This document shows, piece after piece, positions 1 through 5,382 of a DNA stretch of 6,409 nt. A program made the translations under genes and the position numbers. Under the pieces are notes generated by a model. The model searched no databases, was not told the origin of the DNA, and saw nothing but the letters and a program-made list of their open reading frames with translations. The stretch comes from JBBQHX01 sp038324385 (lineage in GTDB: Bacteria; Gemmatimonadota; Gemmatimonadetes; Gemmatimonadales; Gemmatimonadaceae), in the NCBI GenBank assembly GCA_038324385.1, contig JBBQHX010000218.1, forward strand, positions 1-6,409. The letters run 5' to 3'. Position 1 is the stretch's first letter; every line of letters begins with the position of its first letter.

Positions 1-1
1 G

Positions 2-232
2 ATCGTCGCGCTGACCGATCAACGGCGGACGTATCATCAGCTTGCGCTCGTCTGGGGTGTGATTCCGGTGCTGGTACCGCACTGCGACCGCTATGAGGAG
101 ATGTGGGTCCTCGCGCGTGAGGCGGTCAAGCGGCTCGGCCTCGCCTCGTCGGGCGATCGCGTGATCGTCACCGCCGGCGTGCCCTTCGACGTCCCGGGGT
201 CGACGAACATGTTCAAGCTGGAAACGCTCTGA
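2..232 (+). CDS. pyk: Pyruvate kinase, C-terminal fragment (5' end outside window)
   Basis: This is the last 76 residues of a protein whose start lies upstream of the window. The reading frame opens at base 2 and ends at TGA 230-232. The fragment matches the C-terminal (allosteric) domain of pyruvate kinase: a segment around LALVWGVIPVLVP corresponds to the conserved stretch where the chain runs back through the C domain, and the end, TAGVPFDVPGSTNMFKLETL, is the typical pyruvate kinase terminus (family form TAG.P....G.TN..K...). The enzyme converts phosphoenolpyruvate and ADP to pyruvate and ATP in the cytosol, the last step of glycolysis. The catalytic barrel is not in the window, so activity cannot be judged. 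The next gene starts ten bases after the stop, which suggests co-transcription. A second glycolytic gene, pgi, lies further down the same strand. Confidence 0.93.
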   Translation: MVALTDQRRTYHQLALVWGVIPVLVPHCDRYEEMWVLAREAVKRLGLASSGDRVIVTAGVPFDVPGSTNMFKLETL

Positions 233-242
233 GAACCGCCGC

Positions 243-1025
243 GTGCGCCTGACCTTCCTCGGAACGGGCACCAGCTTCGGGGTGCCGCAGATCGGGTGCG
301 CGTGCGCGGTCTGCCGCTCACCCGATCCCCGCGATCGGCGGATGCGCGTGAGCGCCGTCGTCGAGACCGATCGGGGAACGCGGCTGCTGATCGACACGTC
401 GCCCGAGCTGCGCCTGCAGCTTGTGGCCAACGGGGTCGATCGCGTGGACGCGGTGCTGTTCACTCACGACCATGCCGACCACACCCACGGCCTCGACGAC
501 ATCCGTGCGATCTCCGTGCGTCGCGACGCGCCGCTGCCGATGTACGGATCACGATTCACACTGGACAGCCTGGCGCGGAAGTTTCCGTACATCTTCGATC
601 AGTCGCTGCGCCCACTGCCCGGAACGTCGAAGCCCGAAGGCACGCCGCAGGCGCTCACCGCGGGGCAGACGGTTCGAATCGGCGATGTGGACGTGACGCC
701 CGCGGCGGTGCCGCACGGATTGATCGAGGTGTTCGCTTACCGGATCGGCCCATTGGCATACATTACCGACGCGAAGCGCGTTCCGCCCGATGCGATGGCC
801 GTGATGCGGGGAGCCAAGGTGCTGGTCCTGAACGCGTTGCTGCGCACCGAGCACCCGACCCATCTGAGCATACCCGAAGCGATCGCCGTCGCGCGTGAGG
901 TGGGGGCGGAGCGCACCTACCTCACACACCTCACGCACGAGGCCCGGCACGCCGATCTCGAAGCCGAGCTGCCCAGCGGCATTGCGCCGGCCTTCGATGG
1001 CCTCACCGTGCGCATCGAGGAGTGA
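243..1025 (+). CDS. PhnP-like metallo-beta-lactamase-fold metal-dependent hydrolase
   Basis: A 260-residue soluble enzyme of the metallo-beta-lactamase fold, starting at GTG 243. No other start fits, because the first beta strand (LTFLGTGTSFGVP) begins at residue 3. There is no strong Shine-Dalgarno, so coupling to the pyruvate kinase stop ten bases upstream is likely. The two-metal site is complete: HxHxDH at H75, H77, D79 and H80, then H158 (VPHG), D176 (ITDAKR) and H229. Three cysteines, C19, C21 and C24 (GCACAVC), plus H232 match the structural zinc site of E. coli PhnP (Cys21, Cys23, Cys26, His225), and the H229/H232 spacing equals the PhnP H222/H225 pair. PhnP hydrolyses phosphoribosyl 1,2-cyclic phosphate in the C-P lyase pathway. 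No other phn gene is visible here, so the substrate may be another cyclic phosphodiester. The fold and metal site are secure; the precise reaction is not. Confidence 0.94.
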   Translation: MRLTFLGTGTSFGVPQIGCACAVCRSPDPRDRRMRVSAVVETDRGTRLLIDTSPELRLQLVANGVDRVDAVLFTHDHADHTHGLDDIRAISVRRDAPLPMYGSRFTLDSLARKFPYIFDQSLRPLPGTSKPEGTPQALTAGQTVRIGDVDVTPAAVPHGLIEVFAYRIGPLAYITDAKRVPPDAMAVMRGAKVLVLNALLRTEHPTHLSIPEAIAVAREVGAERTYLTHLTHEARHADLEAELPSGIAPAFDGLTVRIEE

Positions 1026-1031
1026 CCCCGA

Positions 1032-1048
1032 GGCGGCCTCGCGCCGCC
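1032..1048 (+). other. GC hairpin just after the PhnP-like gene
   Basis: A perfect 6-bp inverted repeat, GGCGGC (1032-1037) and GCCGCC (1043-1048), with a 5-base loop, lies seven bases after the hydrolase stop codon in the 60-base gap before pgi. There is no following T-run, so it is not a classical intrinsic terminator. It could slow polymerase, protect an mRNA end, or be chance in such GC-rich DNA. The rest of the gap shows nothing recognisable. Confidence 0.25.
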
Positions 1049-1085
1049 CCGGCTGCGGGCGCCTGACGACCCATACCGGATACCG

Positions 1086-2468
1086 ATGACGATCCGCATC
1101 GACTACACGAACATGATGGCGGACGCCGTTCGCGGCGGACTGACCGATGCCCAGTGGGCGACGGGCACCGCCGCCTTCGCCGCCGCACGATCGACCGTCG
1201 CGGCGCAACGCGATCGCGGTGTCCTCGGATTTCTCGACCTGCCGGCGCGCGACGCGCTGCTGCGGCAGTGCGAGGCGATCGCCGCCGACGCCCGCGGCCG
1301 CATCACCGACGTGGTAGTGCTCGGCATCGGCGGCTCCGCGCTCGGCCCGATCGCCCTGCGTACCGCACTGCTGCCTGCGGGCTGGAACGCGCTGTCCGAC
1401 GACGAGCGCGGGGGCCGGCCGCGACTCCACGTGCTGGACAACGTCGATCCACGGTCGATGGCGGCGCTGCTGCGCGCACTCCACCTGCCGCGCTCACTCT
1501 TTCTCGTCGTGTCCAAAAGCGGAGGAACTGCGGAGACGATGGCGCAGTTTCTGGTCGTCGACGCCCGGCTGCGCGAGGCGGGGCTCCCACGCGAACGTCA
1601 CCTGGTATTCGTGACCGATCCCGAACGGGGGGCCCTCCGCGCCCTCGCACGCGCCGGTGCGATTCCCGCGGTCGACATCCCGGCCGACGTCGGCGGCCGA
1701 TTCAGCGTGCTCACGCCAGTCGGGCTCCTTCCCGCCGTGCTCGTCGGCATCGACGCCACGGCCCTCCTGCGTGGGGCGGGTGCGATGGCCGCCCGGGCCC
1801 AGACCGACGACCTGCTGGCCAACCCGCCGGGCGTCTACGCAATGCTGCAGTGGATGGCCCACCAGGAGCTCGGACGTGGCACGCACGTCTTCATGCCCTA
1901 TTCCGACGCCCTGCGCGACATGGCGAGCTGGTTCGTGCAGCTCTGGGCCGAAAGCCTCGGGAAGATCCATCCATCGGGCGCGCACGTCGGGCCGACCCCG
2001 ATCGCGGCCCTCGGGGCGACCGACCAGCACAGCCAGGTTCAGCTCTTCATGGAGGGGCCAGCCGACAAGACGGTGACCTTTCTGGCGCTCGCCGAACGCG
2101 AGGAGGATCTGACGATTCCCGACGGGTACCCCGAGGTGACCGAGCTGGCCTACCTCGGCGGCCACTCGCTCGGCGCCCTGCTCGACGTCGAGCGGCGGGC
2201 CACGGCCGGCGCACTGGCGCGGCGGGGACGGCCGAATCTGACGATCACGCTCGAGCGAATGGACGCCGAGCATCTTGGCGAGCTGTTCATGTTCCTCGAA
2301 CTGGCGACCGTGTACGCCGGAGCGCTCTACGGGGTCGACCCGCTCGACCAGCCGGGCGTCGAGCTGGGAAAGCAATTTGCGTACGCCATCCTCGGGCGGC
2401 CGGATGCGACGGCGGCGCGGGACGAATGGGAGCAGCTGCCCCCACCGGACCCGCGCCGATCCGTGTGA
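1086..2468 (+). CDS. pgi: Glucose-6-phosphate isomerase (compact bacterial type)
   Basis: A 460-residue cytosolic enzyme that interconverts glucose 6-phosphate and fructose 6-phosphate in glycolysis and gluconeogenesis. The length is that of the compact Bacillus/Thermotoga-like form rather than the ~550-residue E. coli form. It has two SIS (sugar isomerase) domains. The first carries VLGIGGSALGP (78-88) and the sugar-phosphate loop SKSGGTAET (143-151). Next come GGRFS with R205, then AESLGK with the catalytic base candidate E289, GATDQHSQ with H315, and the C-terminal signature GVELGKQFAYAILG (424-437) with K429. All residues expected for catalysis are present. The ATG at 1086 is chosen because MTIRIDYTNMM begins the conserved N-terminus; only a weak CGGA at 1077-1080 could serve as ribosome binding site. 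The tail (residues 452-460) is proline- and arginine-rich. The stop overlaps a possible GTG start of the next gene (GTGA at 2465-2468), so the two are probably translated together. Confidence 0.98.
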   Translation: MTIRIDYTNMMADAVRGGLTDAQWATGTAAFAAARSTVAAQRDRGVLGFLDLPARDALLRQCEAIAADARGRITDVVVLGIGGSALGPIALRTALLPAGWNALSDDERGGRPRLHVLDNVDPRSMAALLRALHLPRSLFLVVSKSGGTAETMAQFLVVDARLREAGLPRERHLVFVTDPERGALRALARAGAIPAVDIPADVGGRFSVLTPVGLLPAVLVGIDATALLRGAGAMAARAQTDDLLANPPGVYAMLQWMAHQELGRGTHVFMPYSDALRDMASWFVQLWAESLGKIHPSGAHVGPTPIAALGATDQHSQVQLFMEGPADKTVTFLALAEREEDLTIPDGYPEVTELAYLGGHSLGALLDVERRATAGALARRGRPNLTITLERMDAEHLGELFMFLELATVYAGALYGVDPLDQPGVELGKQFAYAILGRPDATAARDEWEQLPPPDPRRSV

Positions 2469-2470
2469 CG

Positions 2471-3184
2471 ATGACACCTCCGCCCCCGACGCCGCCGGGG
2501 AACCCCGCGCCCGCTGGCAGTTCGGTGGTCGTAGCGGGTACGCCATCCATGCTCGACCAGGAAACCGGACCCGATGCCGGGATCGCTCCACTCTGGCTCC
2601 CGACGTTGCAGGAGCTGGCGCGACGCGCGTCGCACGAAATCAAGAATGCGCTGAACGGTGTTGCGGTTAATTTGGAAGTACTGCGGTCGCGGCTCGATCG
2701 GGCCGCAGGGCAGGGAGAGGCGGTGGCCGCGGCGACGGTGCCGTTCGCCAACACGGCGGCGCAGCAGCTCGAGGAGCTGTCGGCGCTCTCGGACGCGTTG
2801 CTGACGATGACGCGTGCGATCAACGGGCGGGCCGATGTCGTGGTCCTGACCCGGCGGGCGGTGCGGTTGACCGCAGCCATCGCGCGCGCGGAGGGGCGGG
2901 CGGTGACGCTGGTGGAGCCGCAGATCGCGGCGCCGCTGACCGCGGTGAATGCCGACGTCGTTCGCTGGTTGATCGTACGACTGCTGCTCGACGGGCTCGG
3001 CGAGCAGCGGTCGCTCGCCCTCTCGATCGCGGAGGGGCCGGTCGTGGTCATGAATGCTTCACCACAGCCGCTACCCGAGCTCGATCCCGAGTTGGGCGCG
3101 GCGGCGGAATCGTTCGGCGTACGCCTGACGTCGGATGCTGGCGCGTGGATGGTCCGGTTCCCTCCACTGTCCGACCTTACGTAA
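2471..3184 (+). CDS. Histidine-kinase-like protein with degenerate ATPase domain (possible phosphotransferase or pseudokinase)
   Basis: A 237-residue protein with no signal peptide or membrane segment, so probably cytosolic. Residues 1-40 are Pro/Ala/Gly-rich and likely disordered. Residues 45-118 look like a DHp dimerisation domain: the H-box ASHEIKNALNGV places the candidate phosphoacceptor at H55, with Ala where Pro is usual, and a second helix (LEELSALSDALLTMTR) follows. Residues 122-232 keep the rough outline of a kinase ATPase domain but not its motifs. The N-box position reads WLIVRLLLDGL, with R170 and D174 replacing the two conserved Asn, and no DxGxG or later glycine box is visible. 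It may therefore be a Spo0B/ChpT-like histidine phosphotransferase, a phosphatase, or a pseudokinase for the response regulator 13 bases downstream. The start is uncertain: ATG 2471 is used, GTG 2465 overlaps the pgi stop, and ATG 2549 would drop the proline-rich leader. The DHp assignment is good; the role is inferred. Confidence 0.82.
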   Translation: MTPPPPTPPGNPAPAGSSVVVAGTPSMLDQETGPDAGIAPLWLPTLQELARRASHEIKNALNGVAVNLEVLRSRLDRAAGQGEAVAAATVPFANTAAQQLEELSALSDALLTMTRAINGRADVVVLTRRAVRLTAAIARAEGRAVTLVEPQIAAPLTAVNADVVRWLIVRLLLDGLGEQRSLALSIAEGPVVVMNASPQPLPELDPELGAAAESFGVRLTSDAGAWMVRFPPLSDLT

Positions 3185-3197
3185 TCTCAAGCTTTCA

Positions 3198-4703
3198 ATG
3201 ACGCACCCGAAAATCCTCATCGCCGACGACGAGCAGGCGATCACCGCCGGCCTCAGCGCCATCCTCTCCGACGAGGGCTACGAAGTCGCCGTGGTCGGCG
3301 ATGGACAGGCCGCGCTCGAGCACATGGAGCAGGACACCTACGGCGTCGTGCTGGCCGACCTCAAGATGCCCAAGGTCGATGGTCTCGCTCTGCTCAAGGA
3401 GATGACGCAGCGGGAGATCACGACCGAGTGCATCATCATCACGGGACAGGCCACCGTCGACTCCGCGGTCGAGGCGATGCGCCAGGGGGCATACGACTAC
3501 ATCGAGAAACCGCTCAACGCGGAGAAGTTGAACCGGTTGAAGGCGCTGATCCCCAAGGCGCTCGACAAGTTCAACGTCCAGCTGAAGAACCGCGAGCTCT
3601 CGTCGCAACTCCGCACGCTCACGCACTACGGTGAGCTGACGGGGCAGTCGGAGTCGATGCGCAGCGTTTACCAGATGATCGACGCGGTGGCGCCGAGCAC
3701 GGCCAGCGTCCTCATTCTGGGTGAGTCGGGCACGGGGAAGGAGCTCGTCGCGCGCGCGATGCACACCAAGAGCGAGCGGGCAAAGGGGCCTTTCCTCGCG
3801 CTCAATTGCGCGGCGCTTCCCAAGGACATTCTCGAGAACGAGCTGTTCGGCCACGAGAAGGGGGCCTTCACCGGCTCGACGAACGAGAAGGCGGGCGCGT
3901 TCGAGCTCGCACACGGCGGCACGCTCTTTCTCGACGAAGTCGCCGAGATGACCCCCGACATTCAGGTGAAGCTGCTCCGCGCGATCGAGTCGCGGACGAT
4001 TCGGCGCCTGGGTGGCAAGAAAGACATCCCGGTCGACATCCGCATCGTCGCGGCGACGAACAAGGATCTGCAGCGGGCGATCTCCGACGGTGAGCTGCGC
4101 GAGGATCTGTACTACCGCCTCGCCGTGGTCGATCTGATGCTTCCCCCGCTGCGCGAGCGCTCGGGCGACATCCGGTTGCTGGCGCAGGAGTTCCTGGCCG
4201 GCTTCGCGAAGCAGAACGGGCGCAAGGTGCGCGGCTTCGACGACAGCGCGTGGGAGTGGATCATGTCGTACCACTGGCCCGGCAACGTGCGCGAGCTGAA
4301 GAACGCCGTCGAGCGGGCCGTGATCATGGCCCGCGGCGAGGTGATCATGCCCGACGACATCGCGCCGCGGCACATGCGCATGTCGGGCGACGTCGGCGGC
4401 TCGGTGACGATCCAGGTCGGATCGTCGATGGCCGAAGCGCGCCGGTTGCTGACACTGCGAACCTTCGCTTCGACCGGCGGCGATCACGTCCGCACGGCCA
4501 AGATGCTTGGGCTGGATCCGGTGGAACTCGAAGGTGAGCTGACGCAGATGTTACGGAAATCGTCCGGCTCATCCGCGTCCGGTGGCGGTGCCGGCGCAAG
4601 GTCTGCCGATGAGGACGGGGACAGCGCGGGAAGCGTTCCCGCGGCCGTCGCCGACTCGCCCGTCGGCAAGGGGAATTCGACGCGTAAGCGCGTCCGCAAG
4701 TAG
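3198..4703 (+). CDS. NtrC-family sigma-54-dependent response regulator
   Basis: A 501-residue transcriptional activator. Residues 4-120 are a receiver domain with the acidic pair D10/D11, phosphoacceptor D54 (LADLKMP), T82 and K104 (EKP). Residues 145-385 are the AAA+ domain that remodels sigma-54 RNA polymerase: Walker A GESGTGKE (175-182), the sigma-54 contact loop GAFTGS (222-227, Ser in place of the usual final Ala), Walker B GGTLFLDE (240-247), sensor I near ATNKD (286-290), and WPGNVRELKN (360-369). Residues 405-453 are where a Fis-type helix-turn-helix normally sits, but the recognition helix (DPVELEGEL) is acidic. Residues 454-501 form a Ser/Gly/Ala-rich tail ending in basic STRKRVRK. 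ATG 3198 is chosen because MTHPKILIADDE starts directly at the first receiver strand; an upstream in-frame ATG at 3135 lies inside the previous gene. No Shine-Dalgarno is evident. Tandem TAG stops end the gene. The family is certain; the regulon is unknown, and no sigma-54 promoter was seen nearby. Confidence 0.97.
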   Translation: MTHPKILIADDEQAITAGLSAILSDEGYEVAVVGDGQAALEHMEQDTYGVVLADLKMPKVDGLALLKEMTQREITTECIIITGQATVDSAVEAMRQGAYDYIEKPLNAEKLNRLKALIPKALDKFNVQLKNRELSSQLRTLTHYGELTGQSESMRSVYQMIDAVAPSTASVLILGESGTGKELVARAMHTKSERAKGPFLALNCAALPKDILENELFGHEKGAFTGSTNEKAGAFELAHGGTLFLDEVAEMTPDIQVKLLRAIESRTIRRLGGKKDIPVDIRIVAATNKDLQRAISDGELREDLYYRLAVVDLMLPPLRERSGDIRLLAQEFLAGFAKQNGRKVRGFDDSAWEWIMSYHWPGNVRELKNAVERAVIMARGEVIMPDDIAPRHMRMSGDVGGSVTIQVGSSMAEARRLLTLRTFASTGGDHVRTAKMLGLDPVELEGELTQMLRKSSGSSASGGGAGARSADEDGDSAGSVPAAVADSPVGKGNSTRKRVRK

Positions 4704-4740
4704 TAGTCACCGAGCCGTCGTCAGGCGGCCGGCTGCATGA

Positions 4741-4767
4741 CGTGATCGGGGATGCGCCCCTTTCACG
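4741..4767 (+). other. Interrupted inverted repeat in the gap before the YtxH-type gene
   Basis: The 91-base gap after the response regulator holds a symmetric structure. An outer 5-bp stem pairs CGTGA (4741-4745) with TCACG (4763-4767), a 2x2 internal mismatch follows, and an inner 4-bp stem pairs GGGG (4748-4751) with CCCC (4757-4760) around a 5-base loop. No T-run follows, so a classical terminator is unlikely. It lies 17 bases upstream of the ribosome binding site of the next gene and could be a leader hairpin, a factor-binding site or a weak transcription end. A second, weaker pairing (AGCCG 4713-4717 with CGGCT 4730-4734) precedes it. No clear -35/-10 or sigma-54 promoter can be read in the gap. 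Confidence 0.35.
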
Positions 4768-4784
4768 GGAGCTGGAACAGCGAG

Positions 4785-4789
4785 AGGAG
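4785..4789 (+). promoter_or_regulatory. Strong Shine-Dalgarno for the YtxH-type gene
   Basis: AGGAG sits five bases before ATG 4795, inside a purine-rich run (4782-4790). It is the only strong ribosome binding site in the window and fixes the start of this gene. The other genes have weak or no such site and lie close behind an upstream stop codon, apart from pgi, which has a 60-base gap. This suggests that this gene begins translation independently, perhaps on its own transcript. Confidence 0.75.
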
Positions 4790-4794
4790 AAATC

Positions 4795-5355
4795 ATGTCG
4801 CATGACAATGACGAGTACGCCGACGACCAACCGTACGTCGTGATCGAGAAGCATTCCGGGGGCTCGGGCGCCTTCCTGCTCGGGCTGGCCGCCGGGGCCG
4901 GGCTGGCGCTCCTGTTCGCGCCGCAGTCCGGCGAGCAGACCCGCCGCGAGATCGAGACGCGCGCCATCAACGCACGTCGTCGCGCGGAGGATCTGGCCAA
5001 CGACGTGACCGGCAAGGTCACCGATCGCATCAACACCGCGCGCACGCAGGTGGAGGACCGGATCGATCTGGCGAAGGGGCAGATCGAGATGCGAAAGCAG
5101 CAGGTTTCGAGCGCGGTCGAAGCGGGCCGGTCGGCGGCTCGTGAGGCGCGCGCGGAGCTGGAGCGCCGCATCGCCGAAACCAAGGCGGCCTATCAGGCCG
5201 GGACGTCGGCGGCCCGCGACGCTCGGCACGACGTCGCCGACGCGATGAGCGAGGCGGCCGACGACGTCGCGCATCCCACCACGCCGGCCGACGTGCGCGC
5301 CAACGCGTCGGTTCGGGCCGCCTCGCCGAGCGATGGCGAGACGCAGGGGCTCTGA
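4795..5355 (+). CDS. YtxH-type single-pass membrane protein with long amphipathic helix
   Basis: A 186-residue protein without cysteine. Residues 1-20 are acidic and polar. Residues 23-42 are a glycine-rich hydrophobic segment followed by FAPQSGEQTRRE, the pattern of the YtxH family (a small GxxxG-type membrane helix ending in LLFAP-x-SG and a charged helix). Residues 46-155 are predicted to be one long, highly charged helix rich in Ala, Arg, Glu and Gln. Part of it repeats with an 11-residue period (residues 75-85 and 86-96 share V-x-D-R-I-x-x-A-[RK]-x-Q), as in LEA- or apolipoprotein-like helices that lie along membranes. Residues 156-186 are low-complexity and probably disordered. YtxH proteins are often linked to general stress responses in other bacteria, but their biochemical role is unknown. 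The gene is followed after 27 bases by a YihY-family gene, so the two may share an envelope role. The start is secure because of the strong ribosome binding site. Confidence 0.9.
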   Translation: MSHDNDEYADDQPYVVIEKHSGGSGAFLLGLAAGAGLALLFAPQSGEQTRREIETRAINARRRAEDLANDVTGKVTDRINTARTQVEDRIDLAKGQIEMRKQQVSSAVEAGRSAAREARAELERRIAETKAAYQAGTSAARDARHDVADAMSEAADDVAHPTTPADVRANASVRAASPSDGETQGL

Positions 5356-5372
5356 GCCGCGAATCGAGCCCC
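5346..5372 (+). other. Inverted repeat spanning the stop codon of the YtxH-type gene
   Basis: A perfect 7-bp inverted repeat, GGGGCTC (5346-5352) and GAGCCCC (5366-5372), has a 13-base loop that begins with the TGA stop codon (5353-5355). The sequence after it (ATCTTCACC) has no real T-run. It lies ten bases before the proposed GTG start of the YihY-family gene, so it could reduce read-through or affect ribosome access to that start. It could also be chance in GC-rich DNA. Confidence 0.3.
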
Positions 5373-5382
5373 ATCTTCACCG

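Noticed and set aside
1494..2591. A 365-residue open frame on the - strand opposite pgi
   Set aside because: It has no recognisable motifs and lies almost entirely opposite a certain gene, so it is an antisense shadow.
1154..3184. A 676-residue open frame on the + strand running through pgi into the kinase-like gene
   Set aside because: Its first two thirds are an Arg/Pro/Ala-rich out-of-frame reading of pgi. Only the part after about 2465 encodes recognisable protein, so this is not a fusion.
3135..3197. An upstream ATG that would add 21 residues to the response regulator
   Set aside because: The extension overlaps the previous coding region and does not resemble receiver sequence; the receiver fold begins right after ATG 3198.
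3195..4487. A 430-residue open frame on the - strand opposite the response regulator
   Set aside because: It mirrors the codon phase of a strongly conserved gene, is His/Arg/Leu-rich without domain motifs, and is the usual antisense shadow in GC-rich DNA.
4713..4734. A 5-bp hairpin as terminator of the response regulator gene
   Set aside because: The stem is short, the loop is 12 bases and no T-run follows, so it is too weak to call a terminator.
4704..4794. A sigma-54 promoter for the YtxH-type gene
   Set aside because: No TGGCAC-N5-TTGC-like pair could be found in this gap, so control by the neighbouring activator is not supported by sequence.
4345..5274. A 309-residue open frame on the - strand across the regulator end and the YtxH-type gene
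   Set aside because: It is Arg-rich low-complexity protein opposite two supported genes, with no family motif and no ribosome binding site evident.
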